Source: Pyrocephalus nanus (taxonomy: Eukaryota > Chordata > Aves > Passeriformes > Tyrannidae). From it: 64,000 nucleotides of DNA. The stretch covers positions 22,798,977 to 22,862,976 of the forward strand of contig CM076259.1 in assembly GCA_038380795.1 (NCBI GenBank), written 5' to 3'. The notes under the pieces are model-generated. The model worked only from the letters and a program-made list of their open reading frames with translations. It was not told the origin of the DNA and did no database searches. Of the stretch, positions 39,209 to 49,417 are shown one piece after another (position 1 is the first letter of the stretch; each line of letters starts with the position of its first letter). Position numbers and translations under genes: made by a program.

Positions 39209-41150
39209 GCAAATTTTTTCTTTCAATAAACACACTTTCCCTCTGAAAAGGTTTGCTCTGTGTGTGGATTATTCATTTACTTTAATTATTTTTGAAGTGC
39301 CTCGGTTTGAGTGGGTAGGAGTTAAGTATCCACAACACCAAAGTAGGTCCTAGAATTAGTTGCTGTAAACAAAATGTTCTGCAGTGGCCTAAATCTGCAC
39401 AAGCAGTAAGCCCTGAGTGTTTTAGAAGTCTTTTTCCACAAAGAGTACTTTGGGGGACCCTGAAAGCTATAGGACCCAGGTCCCTGATAATGTATTATGG
39501 GACTTACATTGTATCTTTCCAATCAGGAACACACAGAAATCCTTTTACTCATTTTGCAAGAAAACAAAAATGTTACTCTTATTTAACTGTGGATAACAAA
39601 ATCCCACCTGGAAGAGGCTGTAAATAACTAAAGCATCTGACCAGAACTTTTAATCTGTCATAGAGGAGGATTTGTTAGGACACAGCGGCCAAGCAAAATA
39701 AGAGAAGGCAGAGAGACAGAACAACATACACAACCAGGCATGTAATCAAAAACAAAAAACGATCTTTCATAACCTCTCTAATCACAGTTCTCTCTCACAC
39801 ACACATACACTGCACAGATACAGGAGTACTTAAGTTGTTACCCTTTGTTGAATGTTTCCAGTCCAGATAGCTTTCTGGTTAATTAGGTACACACACTAAA
39901 AACAACAACGAGAAGAAAACAAGCCAAAAAAGCCCTAGGAAAACTTAAGATAGAAGCGTTTGGACATAGTTATGAGCACACATCCACGGAGAGAAGAGGA
40001 GGAACTGAATCTGGGGAAAATACACAAGATTATTACTTTATAGGCAGTGGGCACTGAGTGGAACAAGGATTCCAAAAATAAACACATCTAACATTTAAAT
40101 CTCAAGATGCATTTTCAGTGACACCCTTTCTGTCATGACTATATGTACATTCAAAACCAAAACCCCAGCAGCTAAACATCCACAGCTTTGAGAAATTTCA
40201 GTCTCATGGAAAAGCTATCATCTAAACGTTCCACTGTACCCATGGGCTTGTACTACCACATTCTGATTTAAGGACACAAATGCAATAAAACTAAAACCAA
40301 AGATAGAGAAAGCAACTGAAATGAAGAGTTTGTGCTCTACCCATTCCTTCGCAGATATGGAAGATGTGATGTAGGTATCTGGAAAAACAGAGGATATCTT
40401 CTCTGATACACCTCATTTCATAAGTCTCCCCACTTCAAAACTGCTTTCCTGTGCTTTGCACATACTTCCATATACATTTATAGCTCCTCTGCACTGTTGC
40501 CCATAGTTACACCCAGTATTTACAGGTAAGTCTGCAACTCTGTTCCTCCATGGAGGTAAAACAAGAGAGGAAGGAAAATAGCATGAAGAAAAGTAGGAAA
40601 CAATTCTGCACTTACTCGTCTGTAGTTGGCAGCTATATCCTAGGAACAGTTGCTTTAAAATACAAGTTGTTGTTGAGGTTTGATTTAAAAATCTCTGTCA
40701 GTTTTGACATTCAGGTGAAGGTATTGCTGGTGGCTCCAGAATAATTTGCATATCTTATCACCAAATAAAATGTCTGAGGTGTGCACCAATCTGATGAAAT
40801 TATAAACAAGAGTCCACAAAAGTACACTTGCCTTCCTGTTTGATTTCTGTCCTGTTCACTCCTCTATAATAAATTATATGATCATCTCATCCTAGCTAGA
40901 TGTTTAACTGTGAACGTAAAAAGGAAAATGATAGCAGCTTATTCTTTTCCATGCTTTACAGCTGAGAACCTGACAAAAATGAGAATTTGGGGAACAAGCA
41001 GAAAGCTTATTTTGTTACAATACACCTACTCTTTAATTGCCACAGATTTAGTGGAAAATTCCATGTAATTATGTATTTTTAAAAATAATTTCCCACCCTG
41101 AAAGTAAATAAATAAATGCAACTACACTTCTTTTACAACAAAGACAAATA
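39209..41150. other. Anonymous non-coding DNA
   Basis: No gene is confirmed. A 42-nt open segment at 40484-40525 ends in CAG before GTAAGTCTG; see the findings. Confidence 0.65.
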
Positions 41151-41260
41151 TACATGCTTAACTTTATGTTCTGCAATTAATCTCATGTACTTCAACAGGA
41201 TTACTCATAATGCTGTAAGTGAAATACATGTGTAAATCCTAGCAGAATCATGGCCTGAAT
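41151..41260. repeat. Self-complementary amniote repeat relic (ACTCATGTGCTTAA type)
   Basis: ACATGCTTAACTTTATG, then CTCATGTACTTCAACAGGAT, TACTCATAATGCTGTAAGTG and CTAGCAGAATCATGGCCTG follow a diverged copy of the short repeat whose middle reads 'TGACTTCAATGGGACTACTCATGTGCTTAAAGTTAAGC' and which ends near 'GCTGGATCGGGGCC'. I know this pattern from turtle, crocodile and bird DNA but cannot name its family. There is no coding content. Confidence 0.6.
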
Positions 41261-42210
41261 TGCCAACAAAGTTATATTGCACAATTAAATGCCTAGGTTT
41301 AAAATGGCTCTACAGAAGGTCAGAAAAAAACCCTTTAGGCATAATAAGTAACAAAATCTACTCCAGGGAGTGACTATGGGAAAAATAGTATTAAGGATGT
41401 TGCCCTCCCTTGGGAAATTCACCTGCCACCAAATCCTTTCATTAATTCACCTTCTTCTTCTACCAGTTGCCACCTTAATTTACCACTCCTTTCTCACCCA
41501 TTCAATACCACTGTCCCTTGCCATGTTTCCTCTGCTGCTGTGTGAGGAAGGGGACAGGAGATGCATTAGCCATTCTTTTGCCCAGTAAAGCAGGATGAGA
41601 GCATAGTCTGCCACATTAGCTAGCATAGTAATAGTTATGTGCTAAATAACAGACCTGGGTGCAAAACTTTGCTCCTTGGCCCATTGCTGTACTATTCACA
41701 AGCCAGTGTCTCACTTAAAATTGACCAGTAAATACTATGACAATCCTTAACCTATTATTGGAGTTCATTAAAAGAAGCTGCTGATCAAAATGTATACAAA
41801 TTGGATACCTAAACTGCCTAGCCCTGTGTCCTGATGAGTGGCTTTACCATCTGCTTTCTTCTGCAAATACACATGAATGGTATATTAGGAGTTACTCTCT
41901 GTATATGACCAAGTTTTTGACAAAAATCTATGGCTTCCACAAACACTTTTGCTTGTAAATTAACTCAGTCAGAAATATTAACTAAAATGCCAGGAAAACA
42001 AAGCCAATCCCTTAAAAGTTCAAATGACTATTTGTCACCAACATTTCACCTCTACTAATGAACTGCAAAAATGAATGATAGAAAATGCAGAACTGTATTA
42101 TGTTTAGCAGTTAACATTTTAATAAGGAGGAGATTAGCAATTTTTAATACCTCCAGTGCTTTGTTAGATACAGTAGCACAATAACTGAATATTTTAATTG
42201 CTAATTATTT
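41261..42210. other. Anonymous non-coding DNA
   Basis: No gene or repeat is supported. Confidence 0.7.
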
Positions 42211-42285
42211 AGACCTCATTCAGTTCTCACTCAGGCAAAACTCCCATTGAGGGACTCTTGCCTGAGAAAAGAGCTACAGGATTTG
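42211..42285. repeat. Self-complementary amniote repeat relic (CTCAGGCAAAACTCCCATTGA type)
   Basis: CACTCAGGCAAAACTCCCAT continues through TGAGGGACTCTTGCCTGAG to GCTACAGGATTTG. It closely follows the palindromic repeat 'CTCAGGCAAAACTCCCATTGACTTCAATGGGAGTTTTGCCTGAGTAAGGACTGCAGGATT', with part of the centre deleted. CTCAGGCAA and TTGCCTGAG are still exact complements. It is the clearest of the three sauropsid-type relics. Confidence 0.75.
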
Positions 42286-42814
42286 TTTTACTGTAATTTG
42301 AAAAAAACTTTATATATCATAAAAACTATCAAGTTATAGTGAGACAAAAATCATTAAATCCTTAGCAATATTAAATCCTACTGAAAGTCCCACTGACTCT
42401 TAATGCCAATGTTTTCATATTAAGTAAAATAGATAATTGCAGTTTACCAGTTGTAACTTACCTGTATAATTTATGCCCAAATATGCTGGTGGCTCTTAAA
42501 GAGGTATAATAATGTTTTGATTCTTCTTACCTTATCCCTTCTTTTCTCCTGTGGGAAATCTCCATTCAAATGTGATAAAGAAACAGCATTTCCAAACAAT
42601 TATGATATCAACACCTTCAGAAATGCAAAAATTAGCATTTGGTTTTACCTTTTGACTTCGGACTCCAAAAGGGTTAAGAGCAGCTCTCAACACTTCTCTC
42701 TTGTGCTGCTGTAAAGAAAAATGCTTATGTTTAGGGATTTGCTCACAAAAAACCTTGAGTTTCCATAACAGTCAAATAGCTCGTTGTTCAGTGGGGAAAG
42801 TGGGTGGAATGCTG
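42286..42814. other. Anonymous AT-rich DNA
   Basis: No gene is supported. TCCTACTGAAAGTCCCACTG at about 42375 could be another scrap of the same repeat group, but it is too short to call. Confidence 0.6.
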
Positions 42815-42828
42815 TATATATATATATA
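42815..42828. repeat. Short (TA)n run
   Basis: Seven TA units. Confidence 0.9.
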
Positions 42829-43007
42829 AACATACAGCTATCTGAGGGAAGACAAAACAAAGTCCTACACATTCACATGTAGTACACAGGTGACAAACAA
42901 ATAAAATGTACCAGTATTTCAAATGTCATGTTATACACGTTTCAGAGAGAACAGTTATACAGCTGGACACTAAATTAATAGGGAGAGATTTCTAACACTT
43001 CATGCTT

Positions 43008-43110
43008 AAAAAAAAAAAAAAAACCACAAAAAACCACACACAAAAAAACCCCAATCAACCAACCAACCAAAAAGCAACCCCAAAAAACCCCCACAACAAC
43101 CACCCAACCC
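43008..43110. repeat. A/C low-complexity tract, 103 bp
   Basis: Sixteen A lead into CCACAAAA, CACACA, AACCAACC and CCCCAAAA blocks. In 103 bases there is one T and one G. It is the sister of the pure A/C tract at 19652. The glycine/valine/phenylalanine-rich minus-strand frame over it is an artefact. Confidence 0.95.
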
Positions 43111-43147
43111 TCATTTTTACCATTAAGTGTAGTTTTATTCCTCTTAG

Positions 43148-43217
43148 GCATGAGTGTCACAGCCAAAGTTTTGCCACTTATGTTTGTCCTTCAAATGAAC
43201 TTTGGAAAAAGTTACAG
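43148..43217 (+). other. Candidate 70-nt exon
   Basis: A pyrimidine-rich acceptor (TTTTATTCCTCTTAG, ending at 43147) is followed by 70 nt and then CAG|GTAAGTACT, a full-consensus donor. Two of three frames are open. One begins HECHSQS and ends LWKKLQ, taking one nucleotide from a preceding exon. The other starts with ATG two bases in and reads MSVTAKVLPLM, hydrophobic like a leader. I recognise neither product. The A/C tract ends only 37 bp upstream, which weakens the case, and no partner exon is evident. Confidence 0.15.
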
Positions 43218-43727
43218 GTAAGTACTCTAACAAGTTAAGAGTCTGAAGAGTTTTTTTGTTTTGTTTTAATCTTTTTAAATTAAAAAATGTGTATAATGTC
43301 TTCATATCTTTCAACTATAAATGGCTTTAATGAGTAAAATGTTCAGAAAACCTCTCCATAGGCTCCACTGAAAAAAAAGAACTAAAAGCACACTTAGTGC
43401 CATATACTATTAATTACCAAAATGTTCAGAAGTGGATGGCACACAACTGAGGAAAGAGTAAGCATTTTGAAGACTGAAAGTAAGACTTGGGCACTCTCCT
43501 TCACCAATACAGGTTTAGGAACCTGATTGGTGTAGTTTCCAATTCCTGTTATAAGAGGTTCAATTAGATTACAGTGCTCAAATCCATTCCAGCCAGGCTT
43601 CTTGCTTCCTTGCAGAAGCAGTGAGATCCCTTTGTTGCCCTCAAGTGCTGACTTTCCACCTAAGAGCCTGTGTTCAAAGGTAATGCCAGCTTGAATATGG
43701 CAGGACTAACTAAGACTACTGGTATTC

Positions 43728-43840
43728 CTTAATAATATATATAAAAAAATTTTCTCTTAAACAATATTTTAGATAAATTATTAAAATAATTTTTAAATTA
43801 AAATTAATTTTATATTATAAAATTAATTTTTGTATTTTGC
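43728..43840. other. AT-only island with 31-bp palindrome
   Basis: Apart from a few C and G the block is wholly A/T. Within it AAAATTAATTTTATA (43800-43814) and TATAAAATTAATTTT (43816-43830) are perfect reverse complements around one T. DNA of this kind unwinds easily and is typical of matrix attachment regions; any such role is inference. Confidence 0.85.
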
Positions 43841-43986
43841 TAGTGGAGGGTTTACATACCTAGCCACAAAGACATTTTAACTACTAGGATTACTGTTAAG
43901 AATATATTACTTATCAGAAATGAGCTAATCTTCGGAGAACCCGTACTTATTTAGAAAGATCTCAATTAAAAAAGATGTAACCCCAA

Positions 43987-44025
43987 TAGGCTTTCAGGCT
44001 TGGCGCTTCCAAGCCTGACTTCCTA
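43987..44025. other. GC-rich stem-loop
   Basis: TCAGGCTTGG (43994-44003) and CCAAGCCTGA (44009-44018) are perfect complements around the 5-nt loop CGCTT. Beyond symmetrical CTT/CTT bulges, TAGG (43987-43990) pairs with CCTA (44022-44025). In AT-rich surroundings this is an unusually stable short hairpin. It is shorter than a microRNA precursor and has no T-run after it. Confidence 0.85.
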
Positions 44026-47000
44026 CTGTTCCTGGCTATGACAGGGCTGCTTCTGTTTCTTTCTCTGAGACATGCTCACAATTTCTTTTCAGGTCTTGTC
44101 CTTTTCCTCTTGTTTTCTGGGTGCCTTCTACCTCTGATGATTACAATCAAACAATGCCTCAGCTTCAGCATTCATGGAAATTTCCCTGTGGCAATCTCCC
44201 AGGCTATGTGTGTTGGTTCTGAGCGTACTCAGCATAGTCTGTTCAGTAGCAGCTTCTACTGTTTGCAGGGAAGAAGGTTTACTTTGCTTGATCTAAGGCT
44301 GTGTAACGTGCTTCAGGTTTTGTAAGGCCTGCAGTTGCCTGAATAGAGAGACACACAGGACAGCAGCTGTTGGCACTTCCCAACATTACACAAGGATGGT
44401 CTGGAATAGTGTGTCAGTTCTGCACAGACAATGAATAAAGCAAAACAGAAGACCTAAAATATGGAGTAATGAGGATAGGAGTTTGACCTTTAAATGCTGC
44501 TAGACGTGTTGCACAAGGATATGTTTAGTTTAAGTGATACTGTTAGGTATGAAACTGCACTGTTCACTTAATGTCCACCTCATCTAACAACTGACCACTC
44601 TGTACTTGCTGGCACACTACATGGCTCTGCTGAGTGAGCCCGGTAAGAAAGGGTGGCTCTGGTGAGCCTGGAAGAGCTGAAAAGCACGGAAAGAGCATGG
44701 GAAAATCTGATCACAGGGTGAAAGACAAAATTTCAGTTCTCCACTGGTGTTTAGACTCCTCAAGCTCTGCAAAGGATTAAATCCAAGTCAAAAGTTTCAA
44801 TTTCTCTTCTCAGGTCTACTGTCATTTGAAATTTTGTACAAGTACTCATGATGTACCCAGCTACCCTCTTGCCACTTGTGATTTTTGCCAGAAAGTGCTG
44901 TACAAGCATCTGTATAACTGTTACAGTTACTTTATTTTCACGATCATTAATTGATCCTTTCTAAACATTTGAATGTCTGAGTTTAATTAGTGGCAACATT
45001 TCTGCCACAGTTTTTAAAACTATTTTTATACATGATTTAAATTAATCAAGCCTTATACTTGAGATGGTAATTTGTTGGACAAAACCAGCTAACTCCAGGC
45101 ATTCACTTTGTTTTGAATTCCAACCTCCATGTTTAAATTTAATGGTTTAGTTTAGATCAACAGCTTATTGGCTATTCAAATTATATCATGTAATCAAGTA
45201 ATACCCTCAAAATCTGACATAATGGAGTGAAAAACTATGCACAAAACTCAGGAAACCACTTTTGCTTTTTCGTTTTTACATGATAGTTAACTTCATGTAC
45301 TTTACAGTGTAGGCTCACAATAGGCTTGCTGGCATCAAAATCATAAGTACATCTCAATCCTCAGAGAGGCTTGAGGTAGGTCATGGTAATTTCCTAGAAA
45401 AATGTGCTTTCAAGGGTGAAGTAAATGAGGTACACTTATTAAATCTTCTTTTGCAATATCTAATCCTACCACAGAACTAAGATATAAAAAAATTATTAAC
45501 TTTAAGAGTCCTATATAAAAAATGCCTCTTCACTATGCCAGGTGTTTGTACAGTAAAAACAGCATACTGTAGTGCTGTTCAAATGCAAACAAGAAAGAAC
45601 TATACATACTTCTTCATTTCCTTATGTTGATGCCTTACACCCTGCATGGACTTTTGACATTTGCTACCAATGAAAAAAACACTATGCAGTGGCTTATCGT
45701 CAGATTTAAGAGATAAATACATTCCATTCAAGAAAATGTAAAGAATGCATCGATTTTATTGATGTTTTATCTTAAGGCTATGGAGTTTTCATGGTGAGGG
45801 GAGAAAATACTGTAGGATGATATCTGTGAGAATCTTCTCTTACAAGATTCTATATTTAAGAACAAAATTCAAAGAGTAAAATAAATGATATTAGCATCAA
45901 TCCAGTCCTATTCCTTCCAAACATAGTCATCATACATACAAATTAAACTCTGGTAGCAAGTGAATGAAAGGAATCACTGTTGATGAATGCTGCGAATACA
46001 GGAGCCAAAAGGGTTTCAGACAATGGTTCACTGTGAGACTACCCGTAAATCTCTTGGTTTGCTTTGAGATTCAGTCAACCTGGCATGAAGCTTGGGCAAA
46101 GTATGTCCTTCGAAAATGGACAATGCATCACAGCAATGCTCTAAAAAAAAAAGACTGAAAGACTAGTGTGTGAATTTAATGCTCGTGGAAAAGTCTTATC
46201 TCGCAGGCTTAGAGCTTCAAATTCTTTTATTTTCAGGGCAATATTTCTGTCAGGAGAACTGACTGGTTCACACAGGCTCACCACTACCCCTCACTTTGAA
46301 CTGAAGGACAGGTTTTGTGGCTGGTTCAACCTTTCACTGGACTGACAACAACAGACCAATTATTACCAACTGTAGTAATGAATAAATCAAATGATTATGA
46401 TTAAATTAGTATTGAATTCCATGATAAAGACAAAGTCTGAAGAATTTCTGAAGACAACTGCCCAAAGCAGACCACTGACTTAGTCTGCAAGTATAAGACA
46501 GTGAACTGGATATGAACTGGATTTCTGCAGGTAAGAAAGCTTCATACATGTATGGAAAAAATTTAAAGAAACAACAATGCTACAGTTCCATTCTTAACAC
46601 CTGAAAAAGTCTTTTAGAAACCAATTTAAATACTCTTGCACTTCTAAATTATTTTTGAAAAATACTATCTGCCCATATTTATCTCCATGGAAGACTTGGA
46701 TTAACTGTGCAGGCTCAGGATAAAACTACTGTTGAAGACAGCAGTCTCATGATGGAGAAAGGGGAACATCTGTAACATTATCTGTCAGGTTAACCTCCTT
46801 TTACTTATTGTACCATAATTTTATGGTACATCATCACCTGGAACATGAGAAGCAAATGGCACTTTTAATATCAGAGATAGTAGCAACGAGCCTGTGTATT
46901 TCTTCAGAAGGAAATACCAATGCAGACAGTGAAATAAAACATGCCATGGTAACAGATGAAGACTTCAACTGTCAACAAAATCAGGCTATTAATTCTCACT

Positions 47001-48289
47001 TAAACAGTCTTTTTAAATCTTTGATTTTCAATATACAGTCCAAAGATCACTCTCACATTTCAGCAGCTTTTGTCTTATAATGCTGATCTCTTCAACTGAC
47101 TTTTCACACTACTCAGTGCTTTCTCTCCCCTTTGGAAAAGGTAAGTGAAAATACCAAATGGTATCTTATTCTGCCAAGACCAAAAGAACAGTTCAAACGT
47201 TCAAAAAAATTAGGCAATGGCTTTGCTTAAGGTAGGAAGCAAATGTGATTAGCAGTGGGGTAGAATACTGCCTGGCAGGGGAGGAGGGGGAACCAAAACT
47301 GAATCTAAATTTCTTTTCATTCTCTGTTTCTATCTATGTTCAAGTCTAGACTATGTAAACAGCAACCAAAAATTACTGGATGGAAAAAACAGAATTACTT
47401 TGCTTCTCATCATAATCTTTGCTCAAGTGACAGATATGAGATTCAAAGGGAACCTGGAAAACTACTGGCCTGGTAATTTCCACAAAAGCAAAGGTGCCCA
47501 GACTGATCTACTTGGACTAAACTATCACCTGCCACAGGACGCAATCTCTCAATGGATGGTTCTAAATACGTCTGGTAGAGCAGCTCACCTGCTGTTGGCC
47601 TCTCTGTACCTTCTCTAAAGACAAATACTTCATCATCTGTCAGCTTACAGCAGACTGTAACTCATTCAAACAACAAGAAAACAGATACTTGATGTGTCTG
47701 TTACCTGATCTTTTCCCTCAGATTTTTGTTCTATTTCTGAAAGAGAACAAGGCTGAAACTTTCCTTTGACTGAGATGAACCAAATGTCACCTCATAACAA
47801 AGAGAGACTTCTCTGTCTCTGGTCACTGGCAACACAAAGTAGGAATCAAAGGTACCGCTTTTGTCTGAAAAATCATTATCACCTTTAAAATTTAATTCCC
47901 TCAAAGCACTAGAGACTAGTCTGGAGGAATGCAGAAGGGAAGTGAGAGATGACAATTCTCCTTTCTCTCCAGAGGCTATGTGTCCCTACAGAATTTGCTT
48001 CCTGTGCAGTGCTTAACTCCTTGATGCCTTTTCTCTCATAAACTCTTCCTTGGCAGAAACTTCTTCAGATTTAAAAATCAGAACATGAGCCAAGTAAATA
48101 AAAATAAATAAATAAAGTGCAATGTCTATAAAAAGCACACAGACTAACCTACTTAATTATTAACAAGTAAACATAACAAATTTTGAATTATTTACTTAAT
48201 CTTTTTCAGCTACAAACCTCAGACTTTTAGAGCATGAAATACATGCTTTATTTTAGGACACAAAACAGGTATTTTATAAGGCTGTAGAC
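44026..48289. other. Anonymous DNA, possibly including conserved non-coding sequence
   Basis: No gene is confirmed. A 95-codon ATG frame at 44038-44325 has a leucine/phenylalanine-rich start but sits in pyrimidine-rich DNA and matches nothing I know. The stretch 44930-45320 is rich in TAAT/ATTA strings (for example TCATTAATTGATCC, TTTAATTAGTGG, AAATTAATCAAG), the texture of homeodomain-bound enhancers; this is a weak inference. A 77-nt exon candidate at 47064-47140 is in the findings. Confidence 0.55.
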
Positions 48290-48306
48290 TTTTTTTTTTT
48301 TTTTTT
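48290..48306. repeat. Poly-T run (17)
   Basis: A perfect run of 17 T with no retroposed body recognised alongside. Confidence 0.95.
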
Positions 48307-49397
48307 GAAGGTTGGGTTGTTTTGAAGAATACACATTTCTTATTAACCCCAAAATACCTTCCTCTCACCAAACCATGCTGGCATTTTAAATAGAGAAATA
48401 AAGTTTTGGTATAAAGATCCTGTATTCATGTGTTTGCTAGTGAATGAGATGGCTGTTTCTGACTTGCAGCTGAGCAAAAATAAGACTCCTGTGAGGCATA
48501 TGCACCTCGTCCTGTTTCTGTACATCTGCTAGGAAAAAGCTGGAGTCAGAGGGAGAATCTGGTGAAGATTACAGACAGAAATACTACAATGAAGCATGTA
48601 ACAGTCCCAGGTACAATCCTATTTTCTTTACAGAATAAAGCTACCATGCCAAAGGAAATCTTATCTGTGCCTGCAAATATAAAAAAAAGGTCATTGCCAC
48701 TGGATGCTGAGGTTCTGACAAGATGCTCTTCTAGGCCTGACCTTCAGCTGGGTCCGTCTCCTTCTGACACATTGTTGTGCCTAAGTCAGTGCTGATAACA
48801 CACAGCCTTCCTTTATGATATGCTGAAAATGAGGGAAGTACAAAGTTTCTTGCTGGATAAAACAAGTGACATTTCTTTACCTACTGAAATTAGCACATAC
48901 CCTTTGAAGTCCCCAACAATCAGTAGTGTAAAACTATGCCGTGTCCTACTCAGTAACCTCAGGCCATCAAACTGTCATAATTTTTTTTCTGAATAGTAGT
49001 ATCATCATCATCATCTTCATCACAGAAGAAACATAGCTGGGAATCTCAACAATTTTTCCTAACTAGCATTTCATGGAAATTATTCTATAATATTGCTTTT
49101 GAAGCCCTGGATTAATGAAGACATATGCATATACACTGAAACTGTACACATAGGACATGTCACTAAAAATCTATTCTAAAGTTTGGCACACAAGCAAAGT
49201 CTTCACTAGAGCATTACGATAATATTTAACAAGATATTCACATATTAATATTCCCTCATAATTGCTACTAACGTGTACAATGTGACATCTGATAACATAC
49301 TTATTAATCTACTGTTAATTGCTATAATGGTCAGACATAATTTGTTTTTTTCATTGTTTTAGATCTTAAAAAATTTGTCAGTATATATGTACTATAC
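48307..49397. other. Anonymous non-coding DNA
   Basis: No gene is supported. A short (ATC)n run lies at about 49001-49022. Confidence 0.7.
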
Positions 49398-49417
49398 TTT
49401 TTTTTTTTTTTTTTTTT
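49398..49417. repeat. Poly-T run (20)
   Basis: A perfect run of 20 T. Confidence 0.95.
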
